Source: Methanococcoides alaskense
GTDB taxonomy: Archaea > Halobacteriota > Methanosarcinia > Methanosarcinales > Methanosarcinaceae
NCBI RefSeq assembly: GCF_027594145.1
Contig: NZ_JAQFFK010000006.1
Location: 1-64,000, forward strand
Direction: 5' to 3'
Length of the DNA stretch: 64,000 bases
Below the pieces are notes generated by a model. The model saw nothing but the letters and a program-made list of their open reading frames with translations, made no database searches and was not told where the DNA came from. How positions within the stretch are numbered: position 1 is the stretch's first letter; each line of letters starts with the position of its first letter. The translations under genes and the position numbers were made by a program. Below, in pieces: positions 9,645-19,181 of this stretch.

Positions 9645-10501
9645 TGTTCTTAAGACCAAAGACATCCGAGAAGCTGGCATTTGCTACGCTAAGGCTCTCC
9701 ATGGCGCTTGTGCTCGCTTTCGTATCGATCATTGTGATCTATATCACTGTCAACGGATACAGTGCACTCAGCCTTGATTTCATAACCCAGATGCCGATGA
9801 AAAGAATGACCCAGGGAGGCATTTATCCGGCTATAATGGGAAGTTTGATGCTCATAGGACTTTCAATGGCCTTTGCCATTCCTCTTGGCATACTCTCAGC
9901 AATTTACCTTAATGAATATTCAACTCCGGGACGTGCTTCCTGGGCAATTGAGATGGCGATCAATAATCTTGCAGGTACACCATCAGTAGTGTTCGGTCTT
10001 TTCGGACTGGCATTGTTCGTCAAGTACTTTGGATTCGGAGCTTCGCTCCTGTCAGCCTCCCTGACGTTGGCTTTGCTAATAGTACCCGTGATAATCCGTG
10101 CAAGCAAAGAAGCATTGATGACAGTACCACAGGAATACAGGGAAGCTTCCCTTGCTCTTGGCGTTACTAAATGGCAGACCACAAGAAAGGTCATACTTCC
10201 TGCAGCGATCCCCGGAATGATGACAGGTATAATCCTGAGTATCGGCAGGGTTGCAGGTGAAACAGCACCCATACTGCTCACAGGTGCAGCATACTTCTTA
10301 CCAAGAATACCGGATTCGGTGTTCTCCCAGTTCATGGCATTGCCATACCACCTTTTCGTGCTGGCGACCTCGGGTACGAGTATAGCACAAACACGTCCGA
10401 TCCAGTATGGAACAGCATTGATACTGCTCTTGATAGTTGTTATGATGAACAGCATCGCAGTACTGATAAGAAGACATTATCGGAACAAATTGAACAGGTA
10501 A
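9641..10501 (+). CDS. pstA: Phosphate ABC transporter permease PstA
   Basis: A 286-residue permease paralogous to PstC, with six membrane segments and its own EAA loop ([19 protein letters not shown]), then [11 protein letters not shown] and [14 protein letters not shown]. An AGGAGGG ribosome site stands at 9631-9637; either ATG 9641 or ATG 9644 could start it. Overlap with pstC points to coupled translation. The heterodimer PstCA passes phosphate through the membrane. Confidence 0.96.
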   Translation: MMFLRPKTSEKLAFATLRLSMALVLAFVSIIVIYITVNGYSALSLDFITQMPMKRMTQGGIYPAIMGSLMLIGLSMAFAIPLGILSAIYLNEYSTPGRASWAIEMAINNLAGTPSVVFGLFGLALFVKYFGFGASLLSASLTLALLIVPVIIRASKEALMTVPQEYREASLALGVTKWQTTRKVILPAAIPGMMTGIILSIGRVAGETAPILLTGAAYFLPRIPDSVFSQFMALPYHLFVLATSGTSIAQTRPIQYGTALILLLIVVMMNSIAVLIRRHYRNKLNR

Positions 10502-10523
10502 AAGAGAATTCGAGGATGATCTT

Positions 10524-11291
10524 ATGTCTAAAAATGAAATTAATACGAATATCAATATTAAAGACCTCAATCTCTGGTATGGTGAAAAACACGCACTCAA
10601 AGATATTTCACTCGACATACCGGAAAAAAGTGTTACTGCTTTGATAGGTCCTTCAGGTTGTGGAAAATCCACTTTCCTCAGATGTCTGAACCGTATGAAC
10701 GATCTGGTAAAATCATGCAGAATAGAAGGAGAAGTACTTGTTGATGATGAGAACATCTACGAAAAGGATGTGGATGTCGTTGACCTGAGGAAAAAGGTTG
10801 GCATGGTCTTCCAGAAGCCAAATCCTTTCCCCATGTCGATCTATGATAATATAGCATATGGTCCAAAGATACATGGTTGTTCAAAATCCGAGACCAATGA
10901 AAGGGTACACAAGGCACTCAATGATGCTGCCCTTATGGGAGAGGTACAGGACAGGCTTGGAGATCCGGCTTTTTCGCTTAGTGGCGGACAACAGCAAAGG
11001 TTGTGCATTGCAAGAGCACTTGCAGTCAAGCCTGAAATACTACTGTTCGACGAACCATGCAGCGCTCTTGACCCTATATCCACATCCAAGATCGAGGATC
11101 TTATTCTTGAACTTAAAAAGGATTACACCATTGTCATTGTGACACACAATATGCAACAAGCAGCACGTATTTCCGACCATACGGCGTTCTTCCTGCTTGG
11201 AGAACTTATCGAGTTTGGAAGGACAAAGCACATATTTGAAGATCCGCAGGTGAAGAGCACCGAGGATTACATAACAGGAAGATTCGGTTGA
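10524..11291 (+). CDS. pstB: Phosphate ABC transporter ATPase
   Basis: A 255-residue ABC ATPase. Walker [10 protein letters not shown] is near residue 38, the Q-loop region reads [22 protein letters not shown] (a PstB hallmark), the signature is LSGGQQQRL, and Walker B is [11 protein letters not shown]. It drives phosphate import by PstCA. PhoU follows four bases after its stop. Confidence 0.97.
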   Translation: MSKNEINTNINIKDLNLWYGEKHALKDISLDIPEKSVTALIGPSGCGKSTFLRCLNRMNDLVKSCRIEGEVLVDDENIYEKDVDVVDLRKKVGMVFQKPNPFPMSIYDNIAYGPKIHGCSKSETNERVHKALNDAALMGEVQDRLGDPAFSLSGGQQQRLCIARALAVKPEILLFDEPCSALDPISTSKIEDLILELKKDYTIVIVTHNMQQAARISDHTAFFLLGELIEFGRTKHIFEDPQVKSTEDYITGRFG

Positions 11292-11295
11292 TATC

Positions 11296-11946
11296 ATGGT
11301 CAGAGAAAGATTCAGTCAGCGACTTGAGGACCTCAGGTCGGAAATTCAGGAGATGGGAGTTCTATCCCAGAAAATGCTGGTGAATTCCATACAGGCATTG
11401 GAATATCTTGACCTTGAACTTGCAAAGAATGTCATTGAGATGGATTCCATTGTTGATGATCTTGAATATGATGTAGAGAAAGCTACCGTGCACTTGCTGG
11501 CCTTACAGCAACCAATGGCAAAGGACCTTCGTTTGATTACCGCTTCTTATAAGATAGCCATCGACCTTGAAAGAATGAGCGATTTTGCAGTGAACATAGC
11601 GGAACTTGTTAGTAAGATCGAAGGTGAGCACGTCATACCTTTGGCGGAGATCAACACGATCGCATCCATCACACAAATGATGATGGAGAATTCAATGAAA
11701 GCCTATGCTGAAAATGATGCTGAACTTGCAAAGGCTACTGCTGAAGAAGATAGTCAGGTTGACAGATTGTTCTATTCCACCTGGCAAAAACTGGTGAACC
11801 TGATGATAGAGGATGCAACCCTGATCCCGAATGCTGTCGATCTTATCTTTGTTCTCAGATATCTGGAACGCATTGCTGACCATGCATGCAATATCTGTGA
11901 GGGTGTTGTTTATATCGCAACTAATCAGAGGGTCAACCTGAATTAA
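11296..11946 (+). CDS. phoU: Phosphate uptake regulator PhoU
   Basis: A 216-residue all-helical protein with two PhoU repeats of three helices each; each repeat carries an E/DxxxD-type metal-binding pattern (IEMDSIVDDLEYDVE near residue 50; ERMSDFAVNIAE and ERIADHACNICEG). PhoU restrains PstSCAB when phosphate is sufficient and, in bacteria, links Pst to PhoR; archaea lack a clear PhoR here. It is the last gene of the operon and is followed by a good terminator hairpin. Confidence 0.95.
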   Translation: MVRERFSQRLEDLRSEIQEMGVLSQKMLVNSIQALEYLDLELAKNVIEMDSIVDDLEYDVEKATVHLLALQQPMAKDLRLITASYKIAIDLERMSDFAVNIAELVSKIEGEHVIPLAEINTIASITQMMMENSMKAYAENDAELAKATAEEDSQVDRLFYSTWQKLVNLMIEDATLIPNAVDLIFVLRYLERIADHACNICEGVVYIATNQRVNLN

Positions 11947-11954
11947 AAAAATGG

Positions 11955-11992
11955 AGATAAGGTTAAATGAGCCTTATCTACATCATTTTTTT
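11955..11992 (+). terminator. Hairpin and T-run after phoU
   Basis: AGATAAGG (11955-11962) pairs perfectly with CCTTATCT (11972-11979) and T-rich DNA follows. It closes the pst operon. Confidence 0.7.
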
Positions 11993-12261
11993 ATTTCATT
12001 TATTTTCATTTCTTATTTGTCGGGACCTCATAGACCTAGTGGGGAAGGGGGGCTAGGATGGATAATGATACCGTGAAATTAGCTTACTTGTATTGGTCCA
12101 AGTAATTTTCTCCATGGTTCATAACAGACAAAGAACTCAAGAAGGACAATTTAGTAAAGCAAAGTCTCTATATATGTGCTATCTCCTTATTGAAGATACT
12201 TCTTGTTTTTAATTTACAAAATAATTTCTAAAAATGGAGATTTACTATTTTGAACTCTGTT
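11993..12261. other. Intergenic with G-rich hairpin
   Basis: No gene is supported. A G-rich segment at 12031-12060 is framed by the inverted repeat CCTAG/CTAGG (12035-12057). Its role is unknown; it could be a small structured transcript or chance. Confidence 0.3.
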
Positions 12262-12822
12262 ATGATGGTAAAAAAAGCTATTCACTACAATACAATACAG
12301 AACATTCTGCAACATTATGAATGTCCTGATAGCTGTAAGGCAGAATGTTGCAGGAATGGACAAGTCCATATATTCGAAGATGAGTTCAACTTTTTAAAAG
12401 AAAATTATCCTGAAAAAGTGAAGGATATTAAAAGTGATCTTCTTGTTCCAGCTCTTTATGTTATGACCAGCCCATGTTCATTTCTTAACCCGACCAACAG
12501 ATGTGAGATCTATGAAAAAAGACTAACTGTTTGTGGTATGTACCCATTCAAAGTGAACGATTCAGGGATATCATTGGGATTACAACCATGTCCATTGGGT
12601 TTTATGATCATCAAAGACATATCAGCCTGGGCAATGGACACAATATCGACAGCAGATATTCCTGCTGCTGAAAAAGCTGAAAAACTGCTGCAATGGGAGA
12701 CAAGCCTTGAGTCTTATGCAAAGGAAGCTTCGGATTTCTATTCCAGAGAGTCCCTGCAAGAAATGCAGATACCTTACGATGAACTTGAGATGCTGTCCAT
12801 GTTCCTGCGATCTAAAAAATGA
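12262..12822 (+). CDS. YkgJ-type Fe/Zn-binding cysteine cluster protein
   Basis: About 186 residues. The cluster CPDSCKAECC near residue 23, then SPCSFL, RCEIYEKRLTVCGMYP and QPCPLG is the signature of the YkgJ/UPF0153 family, which binds a metal ion (Zn or Fe) through eight cysteines. In the family some members act near flagellar methylation or electron transfer, but most have no assigned role. The start could be ATG 12262, ATG 12265 or TTG 12250; no strong ribosome site is seen, so leaderless initiation at an ATG is preferred. It stands alone between phoU and the cas1 remnant. Confidence 0.75.
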   Translation: MMVKKAIHYNTIQNILQHYECPDSCKAECCRNGQVHIFEDEFNFLKENYPEKVKDIKSDLLVPALYVMTSPCSFLNPTNRCEIYEKRLTVCGMYPFKVNDSGISLGLQPCPLGFMIIKDISAWAMDTISTADIPAAEKAEKLLQWETSLESYAKEASDFYSRESLQEMQIPYDELEMLSMFLRSKK

Positions 12823-12877
12823 ATTGAAGAAGATCAATGATATATCTGAGATACCGGAGAACCATTGTTCAATATAA

Positions 12878-13265
12878 AAAGATCAATACTTACTCCCTGA
12901 TATTTTAGAATCAAAGCTACTTACAGGTAAGTTCCCTAAGATTAAAAGAGCGATTAGTTTCATTGTTGATATTGCTGTTATGAACCTGATCGAAAAGGGA
13001 GTTATGGATAGTAAGGACTTTATCAGGACTGAGAGTTTTTCATTAAGGCTTAGACCTACTGGAGCAAGGAAGGTTACTGATGAGTTTAATTCTCTGATGA
13101 ACAGTAAGGTCGAGTATAGGAAGAAGAAGAAGAATTTCTGGAAATCTGTCCTGTTGCTCAAGGCGAGAAAGTTAAGTCATCAGCTTGTAGGAAGACAGGC
13201 GATTTCCAGAATCTATCTTATGAAATTGACAGGCATGATTCTGATAAAATCAGGCAAAAGCTTTC
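12878..13265 (+). pseudogene. cas1: Broken C-terminal fragment of cas1
   Basis: A frame open from a stop at 12875 reads DKYLLPDILESK-type sequence without an ATG at the family's start and continues through NLIEKGVMDSKDF, RLRPTGARKV and SVLLLKARKLSHQLVG. These match the C-terminal helical part of Cas1, the CRISPR integrase. After about 13190 the match resumes one frame over as FQNLSYEIDRHDSDKIRQK, so a one-base deletion broke the gene; the N-terminal catalytic part is absent. No cas2, other cas gene or repeat array is nearby. The GC content rises sharply just after 13265, at the edge of the foreign gene. Assignment is by motif memory. Confidence 0.7.
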
Positions 13266-13384
13266 GACTTCGCCCAACCTTTGCGGCTGCAAGCCGTCGC
13301 CTAGATGCCTTGGTTAGGCGAGTCGATAAAATCTGACACCATGCCACAAAGTCTCAATTTCTAGTGCTGTACCCTCAGCCAAAC

Positions 13385-16300
13385 TTACGCGTTTACCCAA
13401 CCAACAATGCCTCGGTAGTTCACTAGTTTCCACCCTTCATCCCCTTCTTCTAACAGATCGGCATCATTCAACGTGGGTACTACCCCAACCACTGAGGCGA
13501 TATCGGAGGCTTCGACCCGTATAGGAAAGTCTCGAACTGGGGGCGCGGCCGAGAGAAAGTCCATCAGCTCACGACGTATGTTTTCATCTTCATGGTTTTC
13601 TGCAATCTCGGCTATGTCCTCAAAGACAAGTGTTTGGGACAGGACAATCGGCTGTATCTGATCCTGGTAGCGGCTCCAGTGGCATTGAGCGAGCACATGT
13701 TCGTCAATCTTGATGTCGACCTCTGTCTGTTTGACACCAATCCGGTTGATCTGTCGCCCTACTATGTCCCAGGCGTCGAATGCGGATCCGGCAACATGAG
13801 AAGGAACATTCAAGCGGACACTGTCGCCCTTAGAAAAGATGCGAATCATGCGGTAAAACCCATCGCTGCGATTGGCCAGGTCGGGTGAGCACTTTATGAC
13901 GGCGCCCGGCGTAGATCCCAGTGACTGCACGTTCAGGACACGCTGATCATCGGGTGCCGAGGTGACATCAGAGCTGAACTCGAAATAGAGTTTGGTGATG
14001 CGAGGCCTCTGGTTCATCCGCAACTCCGGTGAATACAATACGTTGATGGACAGATCCGACCAAACCGGTGGCAGGGATACTTTTTGTTTGATATTCTCCG
14101 CTCCGCTGCCAAGCACCAGATCGAGCACATCCTCATTCCCCTTGCTAATTTCACTCGCACGGATTTCCCCGGAAGCTAGCAAGGTCCAACTCCACTTGCG
14201 AGTCTCATCGCTGTAGACGGAGTACAGCGCCTCTGCTTTTCGAATGGTCCCACTATGGGCGGGCTGAACGGAAACTATGACGTTATCTGTCTCTGTCAAC
14301 GCTGGCCCGTTCGGGTCAAACTCGAGCTTCTTGAGCACGACATTGCTCAGGCGGGCGAGCTGTTGATCAGGGAGAACCAGTCCATATGCGAGCGGGTCTA
14401 CCACCACATTTCCAGAATCGTTCAAGGCAGCTATGACCTCAGGAGTCTGCTTGCTGCTCAGGCCCAGCTGAAGGGTGATCGTGGTCTCGTTGAAGCTGAA
14501 ATCATCCAGCAGTTGGTTGCGTACCGTGTCCAGATTCTTCTGGTAAAGCGGTTCGAGTACCGTGGCTTGCAGGTCCAGCGAGGCGGCATTGAACTCGTCT
14601 TCCGATTTCAGAAGCTCGTTGATTTTGTCGGCCACTTCTGTCAGCTTCCAGTCGACTTTTATGGATTTGAGCACGGTTGTCTCGTATGCCTTCACCATGA
14701 AATATAGATGCCGGAGCAGGGTGAGACGGGACTGTTGTCCCATCTGCCGAACGCAGCCCATGGCCACCGGGTTCAGCTTGCCATGATTCTTACTGCGCTC
14801 CTGCTGCATGATGAAGACAGCCGCAGCATTGGATGAAACCCGGGCGTAGCCATCGCCTAGCGATTGGAATGCGTCCATCAAATTGCTGAAGAAAGCAGCC
14901 TTTCTCTCATTGAGATCGCGGATATCCTTGGCGAGCTTGTTCCATTCCTCGCTCTCAGATTCCAATCGTTGCAGCTCGGCCTCGACCTCCGACTGTGGCA
15001 CCTGCAAAGCCTGCAGACCCTGCGAAACCTGGGAGAGGGCTGGCCCCAGGCCGTCGCCTACCTTTGCCCACGCCGATACCCCGTCCTTCGCACTCTGCGC
15101 ATCCTTGGCCGGTGCACTCCCCTTCTCTTTGCCGGCTTCCTTGCCGGCTTCCTTGGCCTTCTTGCCTGCTTCGCGCGCTTTCGTGAGCATATCCCCCATC
15201 TTGGAAACCGTGTCCGGCGCGCCAGCATCATCGCCTCCGATGAAATCGGTCGCCACGCTAGCCAGCGAACCGACAGTGCCCAGAGCCGGCTGGCCTACCG
15301 GGACTACCTGACATAAGGCAGCAGCCATCTTGATCGCGAACTTGATCTGCCCCTGCTTATCAAGATCACCCTGGGCCTGGCTAAGGAGATTGTTCCGCAA
15401 AATCTCCAGCTGATTGCTCATGCTGTTCAGCTCTTGCTCGAGAGCATCAATGCGGTTCATTACCTTGCTAATCTCGACCTCTGAGCTGGCCACCTGAGCG
15501 GCAGCCTGCTGGCTATCCTCATTCAGGCTGATGATGGCGTCTCCGAGGGCCTTGGCGGTTTCCTTGGCATCACGCTCCTTGGCATCGATCCAGCCGGCGA
15601 GCAGGAGTGTTCGAAGTGCCCGCCGCGTCTCCTCTGCGTACAACTTGATTGTTCCCTGTAGAGACAATAGTGGCGTATAGCCTGCAGCGTTGCCGAAATA
15701 GTCGAGATGGCCACGCAGGCGCTGCAGCATCGAGGCGACTTCGCTCTGCGCCGCCGTCCACTGTGCCATGGTGCCGTCATCCCAAGCATTGTTGTTCGGT
15801 AGCGGCACTGCAAGCACACCCTCGTAGATGCAAAGCAGATCCTGCACCTCGACTCGATTCCCTGACAGAAACAGGTCCCGAGTGTATTCGAGCGTCTTCT
15901 GGAGACCAAGGGGATGCAACCACGCATTGGTTTCAGGTATGACGCTGGGTTCGGGCGTACTCCCTGCTCCATGAGGTGCACTTTGGGCCTTGGCATCTTC
16001 CCCCTTTGCGGTCTTGTTTGAGTTGGTCTTGGTTACCTCTTTGTGGGCGTTGTTGGTGCCGAAGAGGTTTTCCCAAAGCTTGACTTTGTACTTTCCACAC
16101 GACCTTGGAATGCCAGGCTTGCCACCCCGGTAATCGCTCTCCTTGGTTCCTGCTTGCCCGCCGGTGTTCTTAAAACTCGGCACCACAGCCGCGAGATTGG
16201 TAGTGAGGCTGCCGCCGTTCCCCCCATCTCCCGGGATGCCGGGGGCTAGTGCGTTGCCTCCATTTGTAGGAAACGAGTTTTCCCCGCACTTGCCATGGGC

Positions 16301-17020
16301 AACTTGGGAGAGGGCCCACCTCCACTCGTAGTCGACGTAGACGGCGACAGGCTTGAAGTTGACCGTGACCGAACTCTTGGAAATGTCGGAATCTGTGACT
16401 TTGAAGGGAATACTCGAATAGCTGCCCATTTTCACACCCGGATTTCCGTCCATACCTGCTCCGGGATCCTGCCCACGTCCACCCAGAGCTAACAGTCGAG
16501 GCCACGAGTCGTCGGCAGAATCAACCTCCGACACAAACAACTGAAATGTGCCCGCGTTCCGTCCTGCTACTCCGTTCTTCCCAGGATCAGATCTAACGGC
16601 GTTCCCAGCCTTGGGGATCACCCAAGGAAGCGGCGACGTATTGATGGCTGCGTCGGCCGTTGCCCACACCAGACGCCGCGCATAGATTGTCACGTCGGCC
16701 TCGGGCACAGACAACTCACCGTGTATCTCGATGGTATCGCAGCAGATTTGCAGAGAACGCGTTGCCACATAAGGGTCCTGAGGGTCGAGTTTCTGAGTGT
16801 TTCGGTCGACGTGAAGCACGTCCCACAGCCCATTCGGATTATCCTGTGCCAACACAATATGCACCCCGTCAACTGTATGGTTTTGTGACTTATCTAAATT
16901 CGTGGTAGTGAATCGTTTAATGTACAGCGTGCTGGTTGCTAAGGGCTTCTCCGGATAGGACTCAAGGAACATCTGCTGAGGGCTCACTCCGGAGAGGTCA
17001 ATGACATCGTTTGTATTCAT
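13385..17020 (-). CDS. Large GC-rich multidomain protein, possible pore-forming toxin
   Basis: A 1211-residue protein of no recognised family. Residues about 1-130 are beta-rich. Residues 130-350 carry several Gly-rich, collagen-like loops (GGRGQDPGAGMDGNPG; GIPGDGGNGG). Residues about 440-820 are mostly helical with coiled coils, split by a hydrophobic stretch near 560-605 (AIKMAAALCQVVPVG, then GSLASVATDFIGG), then an Ala/Lys-rich run; this helix-hydrophobic-helix pattern resembles alpha-pore-forming toxins, which is inference. The last 50 residues look like a bacterial SH3 domain ending VNYRGIVGWVNA. There is no signal peptide. GGAGA precedes ATG 17020; a TTG 30 bases upstream is unlikely. 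GC content and codon use are far above the neighbours, pointing to transfer from a bacterium. Confidence 0.75.
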   Translation of the reverse strand: MNTNDVIDLSGVSPQQMFLESYPEKPLATSTLYIKRFTTTNLDKSQNHTVDGVHIVLAQDNPNGLWDVLHVDRNTQKLDPQDPYVATRSLQICCDTIEIHGELSVPEADVTIYARRLVWATADAAINTSPLPWVIPKAGNAVRSDPGKNGVAGRNAGTFQLFVSEVDSADDSWPRLLALGGRGQDPGAGMDGNPGVKMGSYSSIPFKVTDSDISKSSVTVNFKPVAVYVDYEWRWALSQVAHGKCGENSFPTNGGNALAPGIPGDGGNGGSLTTNLAAVVPSFKNTGGQAGTKESDYRGGKPGIPRSCGKYKVKLWENLFGTNNAHKEVTKTNSNKTAKGEDAKAQSAPHGAGSTPEPSVIPETNAWLHPLGLQKTLEYTRDLFLSGNRVEVQDLLCIYEGVLAVPLPNNNAWDDGTMAQWTAAQSEVASMLQRLRGHLDYFGNAAGYTPLLSLQGTIKLYAEETRRALRTLLLAGWIDAKERDAKETAKALGDAIISLNEDSQQAAAQVASSEVEISKVMNRIDALEQELNSMSNQLEILRNNLLSQAQGDLDKQGQIKFAIKMAAALCQVVPVGQPALGTVGSLASVATDFIGGDDAGAPDTVSKMGDMLTKAREAGKKAKEAGKEAGKEKGSAPAKDAQSAKDGVSAWAKVGDGLGPALSQVSQGLQALQVPQSEVEAELQRLESESEEWNKLAKDIRDLNERKAAFFSNLMDAFQSLGDGYARVSSNAAAVFIMQQERSKNHGKLNPVAMGCVRQMGQQSRLTLLRHLYFMVKAYETTVLKSIKVDWKLTEVADKINELLKSEDEFNAASLDLQATVLEPLYQKNLDTVRNQLLDDFSFNETTITLQLGLSSKQTPEVIAALNDSGNVVVDPLAYGLVLPDQQLARLSNVVLKKLEFDPNGPALTETDNVIVSVQPAHSGTIRKAEALYSVYSDETRKWSWTLLASGEIRASEISKGNEDVLDLVLGSGAENIKQKVSLPPVWSDLSINVLYSPELRMNQRPRITKLYFEFSSDVTSAPDDQRVLNVQSLGSTPGAVIKCSPDLANRSDGFYRMIRIFSKGDSVRLNVPSHVAGSAFDAWDIVGRQINRIGVKQTEVDIKIDEHVLAQCHWSRYQDQIQPIVLSQTLVFEDIAEIAENHEDENIRRELMDFLSAAPPVRDFPIRVEASDIASVVGVVPTLNDADLLEEGDEGWKLVNYRGIVGWVNA

Positions 17021-17403
17021 TTTGTCTCTTCTCCAAATATAGTGAAACAAGAATCATACAAAATATATAATACTCATTTCATATATTAATCATTATTCTT
17101 ATTTGTTTATATCTGACTAAATAATATTGTAAATGATGTCATATACTTTCTTTGCAATATATTCTTTGCGAACCAATGGTTCTGAAAAGAAGTTATAATC
17201 CAAAATATCACTGAATAAGCTAGAGTTACTACAATATAAGGCTTGATCAATAAAAACCAAAAAATGCAACACAATATATATTTTGTATAAATAAAGATAT
17301 GGGGGTTTAAACCTCCAATTATAGTTAATAGCGAAATATTTTATACATTAGTATCTCATAGATAATTATTCCAAATCTTAAATTTACATAGAGAATTATG
17401 TAT
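17021..17403. other. AT-rich intergenic DNA before an IS
   Basis: Very AT-rich, without a coding frame. It holds the perfect palindrome GAACCAATGGTTC (about 17171-17183). The sudden change from GC-rich gene to this composition at about 17035 marks one edge of the transferred gene. Confidence 0.5.
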
Positions 17404-18274
17404 CAAATGTTGGCTCTGTAGAAATGCTCATCCAAACTAAAAACACAGTCTTGAAAAGTCTGTCAAGATTATGTAATATCACTTTAAATTTGACTTCCTT
17501 TACCTGATTTCTATACTTTCTTGCACGCAAGTTTTCTCCATACTTTCTTTTCAAAACCGAAAACATCGTTTCACTCAAATTCCGCATCGAGTAGATATTA
17601 CTATCAAATTCATGTATCATCTTCTTTCGATATCTTCCCTTAATTCTTTTTCGTTTACGTTGTCTTAGTGGAACGATTGCTATTGATCCAAGTTTTTCCC
17701 TTGTGAGTTCATGGATCTGTTCTGAATCATATGCCTTGTCCATTACATAATATCTTGATCTCCTATTGCGGTGACATTGCGACAGCAATGTCTTTGCATG
17801 TTTTGCGTCATGAACTGGTTTGCCAGAAATCTTGTAACCAGTGATCACAAATTTATGAACATCAACAGAAACACTAGTCTTCACATAACTTCGTCTCCAC
17901 TTTTTAATTCTCCAAGAATAATAGTTTCTACAGTACCCACTTGTGAATCCAGTAGAATCAATTGCATTAATATCAATTACGTCTCTATTTTTGTAAAATA
18001 GGTCAAGTGTTCTTTTAAAGATAACATCCAATACAGCAGAATAACTACGAGTTACAAATTTTTGAATTGTAGTATAATGCGGTACCTTGTTTAGTTCAAG
18101 TTTTGATTGGACAGAATCCATAAGTTCCACTAGATCAACAAAATCGCGATAATCTTCACCCAAATATTCCTTAAACAAAATCAGCGTCAGTAGCTGATGT
18201 TGCGTGTAAGTTTGTTTTGAATACTTACAACTGTAGAGTGGAAAATGTGAATATTTTGTTATTTGTAATGCCAT
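17396..18274 (-). CDS. IS5-family-like DDE transposase
   Basis: A 292-residue transposase. The DDE pattern can be followed as [10 protein letters not shown] (first Asp), [10 protein letters not shown] (second Asp) and a C-terminal region with [20 protein letters not shown] (catalytic Glu within SETMFSVLK, with the Y-x2-R-x3-E-like spacing of the IS4/IS5 group). The frame runs through the inverted repeat, which encodes ISTEP, and its stop codon is supplied by flanking DNA outside the element and target duplication. So the last few residues depend on the insertion site. Confidence 0.9.
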   Translation of the reverse strand: MALQITKYSHFPLYSCKYSKQTYTQHQLLTLILFKEYLGEDYRDFVDLVELMDSVQSKLELNKVPHYTTIQKFVTRSYSAVLDVIFKRTLDLFYKNRDVIDINAIDSTGFTSGYCRNYYSWRIKKWRRSYVKTSVSVDVHKFVITGYKISGKPVHDAKHAKTLLSQCHRNRRSRYYVMDKAYDSEQIHELTREKLGSIAIVPLRQRKRKRIKGRYRKKMIHEFDSNIYSMRNLSETMFSVLKRKYGENLRARKYRNQVKEVKFKVILHNLDRLFKTVFLVWMSISTEPTFDT

Positions 18275-18411
18275 ATCAATAAAATATAAGTATTTGTTAG
18301 AAATAACACAATCGTCCCCTTGTGTTTTTGTTGGAGAACATTCACAGGGGACTTCTTATTATAAAAAAGAGTAGCTTAGTTGAAAATAGAAAAGAGGATT
18401 TCTACAGAGCC
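17412..18411 (-). mobile_element. Complete IS5-family-like insertion sequence
   Basis: Exactly 1000 bases bounded by perfect 14-base terminal inverted repeats (GGCTCTGTAGAAAT at 17412-17425 and its complement at 18398-18411). Both sides carry the same 8-bp CAAATGTT (17404-17411 and 18412-18419), a target-site duplication. The only gene is a DDE transposase. The duplication and intact gene indicate a recent insertion. Remnants with the same ends occur at 18815-18946, 51171-51196 and 51833-51881. Confidence 0.93.
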
Positions 18412-18472
18412 CAAATGTTATGCATTTAACTATAAGTAGCCTTTAGTATCTTCTGCACTTGCCGGCACAGCA

Positions 18473-18715
18473 ATCATTACAAAGGCCAGCACACCAGATG
18501 CATCAGATAATGCTTTTGGGACAGTGGTCTTATTACTTCTTGCTGAAATACTTTCCGATTATCAAAGCAACATTTGTATTGAAATAGTGGCTTTCAATGG
18601 GGAGGATCACTACAGTGTGGCAGGACAGATGGATTACCTGCATAAGTATCAAACATAGTTTGATAAAATAAGTATAACGGTCAATATCGATGATGTCGGT
18701 TACAAAAAAGAATGA
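18473..18715 (+). pseudogene. Fragment of an M28-family peptidase
   Basis: The frame reads TPDASDNAFGTVVLLLLAEI, then EIVAFNGEDHYSVAGQMDYL and, after an in-frame TAG at 18656, NIDDVGYKKE and stop. These are the metal-binding core motifs of M28 aminopeptidases (DNA-G, GED, DD-GY). Both ends of the enzyme are missing, so this is a decayed remnant between mobile elements. Confidence 0.7.
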
Positions 18716-18814
18716 GAATCTGTGATTGGTATCAACAAAGCTATGATGTTTGGCATCTGATAAAAATCGCAGGGCGGGAAAAGGTACTGTCAGGATTGCT
18801 TTCGTTCATTTATC

Positions 18815-18946
18815 GGCTCTGTAGAAACCCTATCAAAATCGCCATCATCAGGTGGACATAGGAAATAAGTATCAATATTTGCCAGTACATTTTAAATTTT
18901 GGTTTACTTAAATTCTCGTCCAAATATTGAAGATTTCTAGAGAGCC
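18815..18946 (-). mobile_element. Internally deleted IS remnant
   Basis: GGCTCTGTAGAAAC (18815-18828) and ATTTCTAGAGAGCC (18933-18946) match the ends of the complete IS at 17412-18411 with one or two changes. The 100 bases between still encode, on the minus strand, a KPKFKMYW-like segment resembling a transposase C-terminus. No target duplication is obvious. The following 18947-19181 shows nothing else. Confidence 0.7.
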
Positions 18947-19181
18947 CAAAAAATCATGAATTAAATGGTTTTTTGATATTTTGTCTTAAATTTACTTTTA
19001 AAATTTTTGAGCATCTATTTTCTAAGATATTTATATCCCCAAATTATTATGCGAGAGATAAGACCTGAAACCCCTAAACGATCAAATTATTCAGAAAGTA
19101 GCATTTTTAGACACCATATATTATCAAAAAATAAATTGAGGGCTATGAATCAAACCATCCAAATTCCCCATCCCCCATTCT

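Noticed and set aside
13473-16908. Several long frames on the plus strand within the GC-rich gene
   Set aside because: They are opposite-strand shadows favoured by high GC; their translations lack domain-like features while the minus strand has a single 1211-residue frame.
18656-18658. In-frame TAG in the M28 peptidase fragment as pyrrolysine
   Set aside because: The gene lacks both ends, so the TAG is most simply a nonsense change in a decaying fragment.
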